From Enoplolaimus lenunculus (Eukaryota > Nematoda > Enoplea > Enoplida > Thoracostomopsidae), in assembly GCA_030248215.1 (NCBI GenBank), contig JASANG010002885.1:1-64000 (forward strand): a stretch of 64,000 bases of DNA. The letters are read 5' to 3'. The position numbers were made by a program, and so were the translations under genes. Shown here piece by piece: positions 55,212 through 64,000 of this stretch (within the stretch, counting starts at the first letter, position 1; each line of letters starts with the position of its first letter). The notes beneath the pieces were generated by a model. The model saw only the letters and a list, made by a program, of their open reading frames with translations, searched no databases and had not been told where the DNA came from.

Positions 55212-55418
55212 CACTGCAAAAAATGGTGAGTCAAATTGACTCTCTCCGAAATAGGCTGTACGGGACTACACAAACAAAGTCAAACAAGACTCTGACAGAG
55301 TCATTCAACTCACTGAATCGCACGTTTGACTCTAGTGGAGTCGAATTTGACTCACTTTGTGTAGTTCCGTAGAACCTATTTCGGAGAAAGTCAATTTGAC
55401 TCCCTATTTTTTGCAGTG
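55212..55418. mobile_element. TGAGTCA foldback MITE
   Basis: CACTGCAAAAAATGGTGAGT to CTATTTTTTGCAGTG; flanked by TG, so the TA target has mutated. Full length. Confidence 0.87.
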
Positions 55419-55645
55419 TGCAATAATTGTTGGTTAAGGCAGGTGTTACGTGTGGTTTAAAAGTGTACAATTTTTATTATACGTAAACCACAGGGCAGAT
55501 CTGGTTGTTTTTTAATTAAATTTCTAAATTTTAAAAAATCCCATTTCAAAAAATACACAAACACAATACCCAAACCTGATTTTGGTTGGTTTTTGCAAAT
55601 TGAAGCGACAAATTGTTTTCAGCAGAAAGAAAGTACGTAGATTTA

Positions 55646-55889
55646 CGCTGTAAATTCCAGTGAGTTGATTTTAACTCAATCCACTCAGATTGAGATAGGG
55701 CAATTAGAACTCATAAGTTGGAGTTGATTCAACTCATTCTGATTTAATTAATCAACTTCGCCAAAATCCACACAACTCTCAGAATGAGAATGAGCGCAAC
55801 TCAGAGTGAGTTAAAGTGAACTGTTATTAACTCACAAATAACTAACTTTTTGTCTGATATGATTAATTTACTCATTGGAATTTACAGTG
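55646..55889. mobile_element. CACTGTAAATT MITE
   Basis: CGCTGTAAATTCCAGTGAG to CTCATTGGAATTTACAGTG with TA at the right flank. Confidence 0.82.
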
Positions 55890-56501
55890 TACCACGCAGG
55901 TATTTAACAATGATGTTTCTCGCATAAATGCCTTTTAGGCTGTAGATAAATTTTTCGCCTGGAGCGGATACCACAACCTTGCACTTGACCACGTATTTTG
56001 GACACAGTCCGCGTAGACGTAAGCTGATACCGTGTCGTCCACGCTGATTAATTGTCAAATTAATATCAGATTCCGCATAGCTGAAACAAACCTAGACACG
56101 TGTGTGCTACTACATCCAACGGGGGGAATCACCCTTGTCTAAGGTCCTGCCCCCCAACAGGTATTAAAACTAAAATTTTGTATTAAGGTTTAGCAGTCCG
56201 CTTCTTGATCGCTTCGCTTGCGAATGTTTCTGACTGTTTCATGTTGCACCCCACCAGTTGGAATTATCTGGCTTCCGCCCCTGGACACGTGTTGTGTTTA
56301 CGTGATGGTTCGGTGTCAGTGACAGGCAGAGACAAACAAGCGACATCAACAGCAGACGAGAGGTGTGAAAATAATTACTCGGTCGGTGACGTGGAATGTC
56401 GAAAACTGACGATTTAATTAAAATGAATACGTCATATATGACCAGAACCAGAAACCGAGACGCCAATATCCAACAACATAAATGATAACCTACCAGCTGG
56501 C

Positions 56502-56672
56502 CCGTCGTCCGTAAGTTAGCCAGCTCACTTTGCTAGGGGGTCAAAAAATTTTTCTGGATGGGGCATACAACGGTTTTCGTTGACTTCACATGCAAGGTTG
56601 AAAACTTTCTAGGGGATCCAAAATTCTTTTTCAGGGGGCGCTATCGCCTTCCTCCCAGTGCCCCTTGGCTAC
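56502..56672. mobile_element. GGCCCGTAGC-type element
   Basis: GCCCGTCGTCCGTAAGTTAGC at the left; CTTTGCTAGGGGGTCAAAAA, GTTTTCGTTGACTTCACATG core; CCTTGGCTACAGG at the right. Confidence 0.68.
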
Positions 56673-56679
56673 AGGAACA

Positions 56680-57310
56680 CCTTCCAGCCGTGGCGCAAGA
56701 CGCAAGAGGCATATAGGGATAGGGTTGGCTAGAGATGAAGCTAAGGAGGCTATCGGCGACCCTTAATTCAATTTGACCCTGTCGGAACGGTGCCATCAGA
56801 TAATTGTTAATAATGTGATATTTCCACTAAATTTGCTAATATTTTAGCCGTTTTGCGGCGTAGGCCCACGGCAGGCGTATGCTCTTATGCTCGAAACTGT
56901 GTACTTTATTAGCGCAGGAGCGGATGCGAGAAACTGTCTTCGAGCGATGTATTCTGATATTTCCGGGAGCAGTGGCCGATCCCGGCGTCGCTAAACAGGA
57001 TGCAAATGAGTAGTAAAAATAACGTAAAACAATATTCACGTATGAAAGTTTTAAAAATGTTTTATTTTTCTGCCAATACAATTGAGACATGCGAATATCC
57101 ATTTATCACGTGGTTTTTGGCGAAATTTTAACAAAAAAGTACCGGATCCACCCAACAATTTTTTGTGATTACCCTTTCTTACATGAATATTTTCATTTTC
57201 ATATGAGATGTAAATTTCAAGGTAAGATTCGGTCCTCAGTTTCTCGGGGGGTGGCGTTTCCGATGACCACTCAGCTATAGGAGCCTGACACTGGAGCCCA
57301 AGGGGGTTCT
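56680..57310. other. GC-richer intergenic patch, unclassified
   Basis: 56690-57005 is clearly richer in GC than its surroundings and has an octamer ATTTGCAT (minus strand, near 57002). A minus-strand frame of 88 codons covers it but has no signal, domain or splice support. Could be an old repeat or a non-coding RNA gene; I cannot decide. Confidence 0.3.
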
Positions 57311-57584
57311 AACGTCTTGTAGAGATTTTGCACTGCGCATATATGTTAGAACTGTTAAACACTGCATACAGTGTCTATGTTGTTCGGATTTCTGTGGAAT
57401 TATTTTAATTTAACGAAATTTGCGTATTTTTATGACGGAAACGAACATTCATTTTTACCGGAAACGGATATTTAGTTACATTCTGTTATTGACGCTTGGC
57501 AAAATAGCAGATTTCAACTTTGATATTAAAAAATTTAAGAAAGTAACGTGGCTAGTGTAAATTGCAGGCTTTCATTCAAATTTC

Positions 57585-57752
57585 GGCCAATGTATAGAAC
57601 AGGGGCGAAACAGTAAAGCATATTCATAAGCTTAAACCTTAGTTTAACAATGAGCTTATGCCTATAAGCCTAAGCAAAAAATTGCCTAAAGCTTAATCAT
57701 ATTCTGTTTCAGTCCCGCTGAAAAACGTCCCGCCTCTGATCTTTACTGAGCC
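57585..57752. mobile_element. TTAGGC MITE, mixed B/A left, A right
   Basis: 168 bp, GGCCAATGTATAGAACAG with GGGGCGAAAC, to CTGATCTTTACTGAGCC; flanks CAAATTTC and CAAATTTT (7 of 8). Confidence 0.86.
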
Positions 57753-57824
57753 CAAATTTTAAACGGAATACAAGTTTTGTTGATTGTTTTTAAAAATGTT
57801 TCAGCCAAAAACCTACCATCACAT

Positions 57825-57994
57825 AGGCTCTACGGGACTACACAAACTGAATCAAATTCCACTCCGCCAGAGCCATAATCGACTCATTGAGTTGCACATT
57901 TGATTCTGGCGGACCCGAAATGGACTCTCAGTTTGTGTAGTCCCATAGAGCCTATTTCGGCGAGAGTCAATTTGACTCACAATTTTTTGCAGTG
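57825..57994. mobile_element. TGAGTCA foldback MITE, left end lost
   Basis: Begins within the left arm at ATAGGCTCTACGGGACTAC; right end ACTCACAATTTTTTGCAGTG. Confidence 0.8.
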
Positions 57995-58591
57995 TATAAA
58001 CCCTCAAAACGAATCCAGTAGCAGTTTATAATTCACTTAAAATATTAATAATTAATATTAACTATGATGAGAGTTCCATATTGTGTGACAATTTATCTCT
58101 CAAATAAAGAGTTGGAGTTCTATTCCTGCAGCAGTACTACTCGTATCACTAGTACCCCCAGTTTAAAATTATTTGCCAATTTAAAAAGAATTAATAATAG
58201 ATCAGGTTCAATACGCGAGTATAGTCAGCAATCGGTTTCGACAGAGGGTGTAACCTAATTAAAAAACAATTTGACCTCTATTAAAACGGTATCATATAAC
58301 CTGTTATAGGTTTGCTGTTCTTGTCTCTGCAGAAATATCAAGTGGGGATGTATAGTCGGTATTTATCCCCTCGAGTCGTAGTTCCGGGTTGGTATCCGGC
58401 GGTGGTAGAGATATCTCTGGTTTACACAATCGCGTCGTTCTATTGAGGACATTTGTGAGGTTGTTGAACTTTAATTTGACGTATATGTGGACTAGACAGT
58501 CCGGTTGTAAAAATCTGATTGGCTGATGGTTAAACAGTTGCGGATCCAGGGACGGATTAAGGTGGTGTGAACCCTGAGGCCCATATAACTG

Positions 58592-58982
58592 CTGTAGTGA
58601 CCCGAATAAGAGGGGGATAATTAAGGGGGGTCCCCATTTCGAGTCTCAATTAATAGGAGTCCGTATTCCTAATAAGAGTCCGTAAGCAGATAGCGTCCCT
58701 AAACCCAAATTACAGTCCATAAATGTCAATTATCCCTAATTGTACCGCATAAATCACTCCAGGACCAAATAAACTTGAGTTCGAAACTTTGAAGCGTACT
58801 TAAGTTTTGAAAGTAACGTTCCAAAGTACAACCTTGAGTTGCAATACCGGATATATATCAGTAACGAAGGGTGTCGGAGCGTGGATTAAAAATCAATAAC
58901 ACTCCTTAACCAAATAAAAGGGGGGTGCCCTCTCGAGAGGCCAAATAAATATCAGTCCCCTCTCTTATTCGGGTCACTGCAG
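58592..58982. mobile_element. GTGACCCGAATAAGAG element, best copy
   Basis: CTGTAGTGACCCGAATAAGA to TCTTATTCGGGTCACTGCAG, about 391 bp with good inverted ends. Confidence 0.87.
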
Positions 58983-58989
58983 CAGCAGG

Positions 58990-59320
58990 CCGTTTTATAA
59001 TTATTTTATACACCAGAGCTTAAAAATTAATTGTACCAAAAGTACGAAACAAAACTAACGGCTCAGGAACGTTTCTGGATTTGCACTTAGCGAAGTCACT
59101 TATGAATTCGCCAAAGTGTAAACATTTTCTAAAGTCCAAGAATGGACGGTGCGCGTCTCATTTTCTTTCTTTTTTTACTTTTTAACTCACTATATTTTCA
59201 AAAAAAGATACTCTTAATACACTCTTCTTTTCTCATTCTCTATACGTGGCCCAGTTTGCTATAAATCGTCAACCTATTGGTTTAAACGTTCGGGTCCGTA
59301 TATAGTCGAGGGCTGTAGCT
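58990..59320. other. Intergenic, nothing recognised
   Basis: No feature can be supported. Confidence 0.35.
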
Positions 59321-59329
59321 GTACTATAT

Positions 59330-59460
59330 ATGCTAAGCCTAAGCCTCAGAGTAACGTTAAGCCCACACTTACAGCTAAACTTAAGCCTAAGCCTAAATTA
59401 GCCTAAAGCAAAGAATTGTTTAAAGCTTAAGCTTTAGTTTATTGCCGTCCGCGAAAAAAT
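59330..59460. repeat. Degenerate TTAGGC MITE
   Basis: GCTAAGCCTAAGCCTCAG through AAAGCTTAAGCTTTAG; ends absent. Confidence 0.55.
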
Positions 59461-59484
59461 ACTTGGCTCATAAAGCTATTGGCG

Positions 59485-59613
59485 AATGTTACAGGGGCAT
59501 ATGAAAGGGTTTGGTTAACTCCCAAGCAATGTTGCAAATTTTCTAGGTGGTACAAAATTGTTTCAGGGCAGACGCTGGGCCCTCTTGCACCCCTCCTCTG
59601 GGAACGGGCCCGA
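59485..59613. repeat. GGCCCGTAGC-type element, fragment
   Basis: GGGGCATATGAAAGGGTTTGGTTAACTCCCAAGCA, CTAGGTGGTACAAAATTGTTTCAGG and CTGGGAACGGGCCCG match this family's core and right end. Confidence 0.6.
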
Positions 59614-60058
59614 GGCAGTGGTATTCGCAGGAATCGCGCAGTTAATATTCCACATCACTACAGGGACCTCGTATATTGCGGATCCTTGTACATTCCAAAA
59701 GTATATTTAGTAAGCTGTATTTGATTAGGTTTAGGCTTAGGCTCAGGTTAAAAAGTATTTCGCAAAAAATGGGTGTTTGTGAAATATTTGAAATTCAATT
59801 TAACCATTTATTTTTTGCAATTATGCACCAAACAACAGAGCCGCTGGGTCATGAATAAACTTCCGAGTTTAGGCTTTCAAATTAAAAGTATTATTCCACG
59901 TTTTTAATAAACAATCCTATTTGACACTGTTGACAAGGCTAAAACACTTGAACCTGGCTCTATGACTGGCCAGTTTAATTAATTAGCCAATAGTGAACGA
60001 CCATTCTTTAGACAAGAATACACAATTGGATACATTCTATTCACGGGATCATACATAC

Positions 60059-60356
60059 GACCAATGTAAGCAACAGGGGCAGAACAGCGTTAAAACCATA
60101 TTCCTAAGCCTAAGCCTAAGCCTAAGCGTAAGAATGAACATATTCCTAAGCCTAAGCCTAAGCCTAAGCCTAAGCGTAAGAATGAACGTATTTCTAAGCC
60201 TAAGCCTAAGTCTAAGCCTAAGCGTAAGAATGAACATATTCCTAAGCCTAAGCCTAAGTCTATGCCTAAACCAAGCAAAAAATTAGTCTAAAGCTTAAGC
60301 TTACCCTTTTCTAGTCCCACAGAAAAACGTTCGAGTCCCTGATCTTTATATGGACC
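60059..60356. mobile_element. TTAGGC MITE, type A, with three large array units
   Basis: GACCAATGTAAGCAACAG to CCTGATCTTTATATGGACC. The core repeats a unit of about 42 bp (four CCTAAG, GCGTAAGAATGAAC, ATATT) three times, so the hexamer array is itself arranged in tandem. Confidence 0.85.
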
Positions 60357-60399
60357 CATGTTTTTAAATTAAGACAACAGAAATCTGACAAAAAGTATG

Positions 60400-61075
60400 G
60401 GTAATATTTTTAGGATCACGATTGATAAGTATACTCCAAACGTGGAACTGATCCAAAATAACCAGTTTAACGATCCACAGGATTCTGTTTGTTTATTTTA
60501 CACCTGTCTCCATTGCCGCTTTTAGAGGCTGCTTGTTTTAACGCTGATCTGAAATGACACTTTTCTCATAATTATATATTGTTCATAATTTAATTATATA
60601 TAATAAATATGTGTTAATATTAACACAACTCGATACGGGCAGTTTGATTTGTTCAAATATATATATGTATATCGATATCTGCGAGAATTCTGTAAACCAG
60701 AGTGTTGCCAGAGCCGGATCAACCTTCTAAAATGAATATTTTGGCACCTTTTGGTACAGTTTTAGCCAGTTTTATACCTACTGCGGATATGAAATCTCGT
60801 ATTCTCATCTGAAATCGATTTGGATTCCATAACAAATTAGGCTGATTAATAGGCTTTGGGTCTGAGTTGCAACAAAATACACACTGAATAACAGAATAAA
60901 ACTGTCTTGTTGATATGTAGAAACATCTTAAATTTATAAGTGGAATATAAAATTGTTATATATTCGTAGTTTAATAGTTTTAGTTGGCAAATTGGCCAGA
61001 AAACCAGGTTTTTTGATTTTAGCCAGCTGAAATTTGACAATTTAATTAATATTCAGCCTTCTCTAACACGATAAC
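60400..61075. other. Intergenic, AT-rich
   Basis: No gene or repeat family was recognised. Confidence 0.35.
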
Positions 61076-61078
61076 TCC

Positions 61079-61253
61079 AGGCCGGTAGCAAGCTCACATT
61101 GCTTGGGGGGCTAAACTAAACATTATTCAAGTGGGGCGTACAAGGATTTTCGTTGACTTTTATAAGCAAGGTTAAAAAGTTCGTTGGGGGACCAAAATTG
61201 TTCCAGGGTGACCTGAGTACCCCCCTGGCCGCTTCTTGGCTGTGGCCTCGGTT
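61079..61253. mobile_element. GGCCCGTAGC-type element
   Basis: AGGCCGGTAGCAAGCTCACA to GCTTCTTGGCTGTGGCC with the usual core. Confidence 0.7.
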
Positions 61254-61743
61254 GACTAACAACAAACTTGACCAATTGCTATCAGTCTGTTTGGTTACCT
61301 GGCAAAGTTGTCGTATCAGACATCGTGATTAGTATCAAGCATAAGTGGACATTTAGGTTAAATGGTATCCGAGATTGAATGATCACAAGCTGGCTGCTAA
61401 GGCAACCAGATTTAGGTCAAATTGTAATCGGTTGCCGGGATACAGATCTGGTTAGTGCAACAAGTGACATTTGACAATTGCTTGGGTATATAATAAAGTT
61501 AGGTTACCACTGGTTAAAGTATTGGCTCTTGTACACTTACCGCCGCACTTATTATTATTAAAGGTTCAGGCGTGGACTCAGGCTTATATATAGGCTTAGG
61601 TATAAGCGAAGTTTCAGGCTTACGCTTGGGTAAACATTTTCCGAACGCTAAGGCTAAACCTAAACCTAAGACTGAACAGAGCCAAGCCTGTGGGCGGTGT
61701 GTAAAAGAAACGAAGTTTTTAACTTGCCATGATTTGGAGCTGT

Positions 61744-61926
61744 GGGTAATGTATACAACAGGGTCGTAGCAAACTTAAGCCTAAGCCTATGCCAAAAGCT
61801 AGGCGTAAGAGTGAGCTTATAACTAAGCCTATAAGCCTGGGCGTAAGCAAAAAATAGTCTATAGCTTAAGTTTGCTCTATTGCAGTCCCGCAGAAAAACG
61901 TTCCGTCTCTAATGTTTAAATGGGCC
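61744..61926. mobile_element. TTAGGC MITE, type B left, type A right
   Basis: 183 bp, GGGTAATGTATACAACAG to CTAATGTTTAAATGGGCC, flanks GGAGCTGT and GAAGCTGT (7 of 8). Confidence 0.8.
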
Positions 61927-61959
61927 GAAGCTGTGAACAACAAACTGGATTCGAAACTG

Positions 61960-62311
61960 GAACAGGAACCGGAATTTGAAATAATTTTCGTCACCGAATT
62001 ACTGTGGGCTTTTTTAGAAAACTTGCCAAAAAATTGTTTAACTAAATTTTCAGCTATTTGATCATCAAATAAAGCGAAAACACATCAGAGATGGTTTATT
62101 AACAAAATTATACTAATTGCAAAAACACTAATTTCGAAATAACAAAAACATTTAAAGATAGTTTCCAATGTTTAAATGATTATGAATACTTTGCCACAAA
62201 ACCGTAAAAATTCCGGTTTCTGCACATTTTCATAGAGGAACACGAACAGGAACAGGAATGGAATTTTTGCAGTAATTCCGGCCGGAACAGGATATCCAAT
62301 CGAACCCTGCG
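61960..62311. repeat. GGAACAGGAA-rich element, CAGGGT group
   Basis: GGAACAGGAACCGGAATTTG near the left and TTCCGGCCGGAACAGGATAT with CAATCGAACCCTGCG at the right. Internal blocks match 1905-2110. Confidence 0.6.
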
Positions 62312-62382
62312 ATGCGCAGTTTTAAATTCAATGGCTGTCTAACCTTTTCCACTCATTCGGTCAAAGTGAACATCCAAAATTG

Positions 62383-62563
62383 GGCCAATGTTACTTTTAG
62401 GGGCGTAACAGTAGATTAAGCGTATTGCTTAGCCTAAGCCTAAACGTTGCAAAAATGTGTTCCTAAGCCTAAGCCTAAGCAAAAAATATAATCTAACATC
62501 TGAACCTTCTTTTTTATTCATTCACAAAAAAAACCTGGACACCCCTTAAACCTAACCTGTGCC
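62383..62563. mobile_element. TTAGGC MITE, type C, perfect duplication
   Basis: 181 bp, GGCCAATGTTACTTTTAG to CTTAAACCTAACCTGTGCC, flanked by CAAAATTG at 62375-62382 and 62564-62571 (8 of 8). Confidence 0.93.
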
Positions 62564-62753
62564 CAAAATTGCTACATATATATCCCCTAGAACAGTAGAT
62601 TAAGCGTATTGCTAAGCCTTAGCCTAAAGCCTAAGCCTAAGCAAAAAATGTAATCTAACGTCTAAACCTTCTCTTTTATTGATTCACAAGAAAACCTGGA
62701 CACCCCTTAAACCTAACATGTGCCCAAAATTGCTACATATACAGCCCCTAGTT
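62409..62753. repeat. Tandem duplication of a MITE body with its 3' flank
   Basis: AACAGTAGATTAAGCGTATT begins both units (62408 and 62592), and each ends with CAAAATTGCTACATATA followed by CCCCTAG. The second unit lacks the left terminal repeat. Confidence 0.85.
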
Positions 62754-62759
62754 TTCAGG

Positions 62760-63810
62760 CAATAATACCTCCCCTGGGTCCCGTTTAGCGTTCATCTCAG
62801 CTTGTTTCATCCTCTCAAAGTGCGGATGAATTGGCGTCTAGAAAGCTAACACTTAGAACCAGAGATAACTACGTGTTGAGCATTGCCTTAAATTAGTCCT
62901 TAAGCTTATCGCTGCTCTCTTTCTCCCTCGCTTATAAACTGCGACGACACAGAACAATGGGCCAATTATCTAAACTTGGGAAGACAATTTTCTAAGGGTA
63001 CTGTAGATTTACGCCCCTAAACCTTTAACGATTCATGGTGTAGATGCCTTATTTTAGGGTTACGGTCGGTGACCATTTACACAAAAACTGCCGGTAGTGA
63101 GAGGAGTAACGACGCTAAGACGGGGGTCGGGGTAATAATAATTAACCATAATTATTTATGATTTTGAACGAACAAGACTCTTATTTGGAATTTTTGGGCC
63201 AAGCCAATTCTGAGACGGACAACGTTTGGGTTACGGTGGATGTAAAAGAAAATTATATTAATTTCGCCCGAATATTGCCACAATTAGCTTCGTTAATATA
63301 TAATTAACGAATAAGTATATATATGTGTATATACACATATATTGTAACATTGCAGTACCACGGGTACATTTCAACGGACTAAAGGAATATATACTCCGTA
63401 GATGCAGTTTTAAATTATCTCACTTCGAAAACGCCATCCAATTGAAAATAAGTTGAACAGTCAACGAACGATCTTGTTCAAATTTGGGAGATGTAAGCAT
63501 ACCTGAATATGCGCGTATGCTAATACTGCATATATATCTAAAATTGTTATATATGTATATATATTATATATTATATTATATATACATATATATATAATAT
63601 TTATAACAATAGACGTCAACGAAAACGAGGTGACACTGTTGCAAAGAGACTTTTTGTATTAAATGGAAAATAGGAAATATACTTTTACAAATTTATTAAA
63701 TATTCGACCTTGCAGTTCTGTTATATTCTCACGATAAATTGCCGTAAATAATTTACTCGGGGACGACGCCAAACTGGCCCATAGGCGTGATCGATTCCGG
63801 GGGGTGGGAT
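62760..63810. other. Intergenic; AT palindromes near the end
   Basis: TATATATGTGTATATACACA near 63317 and a TATATA-rich palindromic stretch at 63545-63603. No gene supported. Confidence 0.45.
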
Positions 63811-63818
63811 GAAGAGTT

Positions 63819-63961
63819 GGACCCATGTATAGAACAGGGCCGGAATGTTCTCCTGCGGAGCTGTAGTACAGTGAGCTTAAACTTTAGACTAACTTTTTGC
63901 TTAGGCTTAGGCTTAACAATATTCTTATACTACATTTCCGGCCCTGTTTTATATATGGGCC
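63819..63961. mobile_element. TTAGGC MITE, type B, short
   Basis: 143 bp, GGACCCATGTATAGAACAG to CTGTTTTATATATGGGCC with only about two TTAGGC units. Flanks match poorly. Confidence 0.8.
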
Positions 63962-64000
63962 AATAGTTTTATCCCATACCAGTACTACCGTTGCCAATAA

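Noticed and set aside
56236-56466. Short ORFs near 56.2-56.5 kb on both strands
   Set aside because: Overlapping frames on both strands with no conserved motif. I could not justify a gene.
58064-58258. Small plus-strand ORF of 64 codons
   Set aside because: No signal peptide, domain, splice site or repeat support. Length is expected by chance.
60049-60286. Leu/Arg- or Ser/Leu-rich repetitive proteins over the TTAGGC array
   Set aside because: Hexamer repeats read through in any frame as dipeptides. There is no codon bias, signal or domain.

Overview
This window comes from the nuclear genome of an animal, almost certainly an invertebrate. It is AT-rich, the genes have GT-AG introns, and noncoding DNA is packed with short terminal-inverted-repeat elements (MITEs). 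I cannot name the species. The dispersed hexamer array TTAGGC matches the telomere unit known from nematodes, but here it sits inside transposable elements and is not evidence for a taxon.

Four protein-coding genes can be supported, three by homology. On the minus strand at 3793-7917 is ALG9, the ER alpha-1,2-mannosyltransferase of N-glycan precursor assembly, with four coding exons joined in phase (835 aa). On the minus strand at 19968-25556 is a five-exon Golgi enzyme of the beta-1,4-galactosyltransferase family (460 aa). Its donor-selecting residue is Ile, which predicts N-acetylgalactosaminyl transfer. On the plus strand at 51084-53030 is a single-exon LARGE-family glycosyltransferase (648 aa) with an intact GT49 domain and a decayed GT8 domain. 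On the minus strand at 30730-31871 is a two-exon gene for a 99-aa secreted cysteine-rich protein that I do not recognise. A possible signal-peptide exon lies at 50326-50540. Three genes for secretory-pathway glycosylation within about 50 kb is notable, though proximity alone proves nothing.

The rest is mostly repeats. (1) MITEs ending in GGCC(C/A)ATGT carry an internal TTAGGC array and have 8-bp target duplications, five of them perfect, so they are hAT-like. They have three subterminal types, here called A, B and C, and some copies mix ends. (2) Other hAT-like MITEs end in CAGGGTGCA. (3) Foldback MITEs rich in TGAGTCA insert at TA. (4) TA-inserting MITEs begin CACTGTAAATT. (5) Elements end in GTGACCCGAATAAGAG. 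(6) Elements end in GGCCCGTAGCCA. (7) One 465-bp element has 47-bp inverted repeats, a TTA duplication and internal 18-bp palindromes. (8) There is a tRNA-headed SINE family. Several cleanly nested insertions give relative ages.

A 29-bp minisatellite of roughly 70 units fills 44943-47142. Other tandem structures are a 130-bp duplication at 15751-16010 and a duplication of MITE plus flank at 62383-62753. I saw no LTR element, CRISPR array, rRNA gene or convincing functional tRNA gene.
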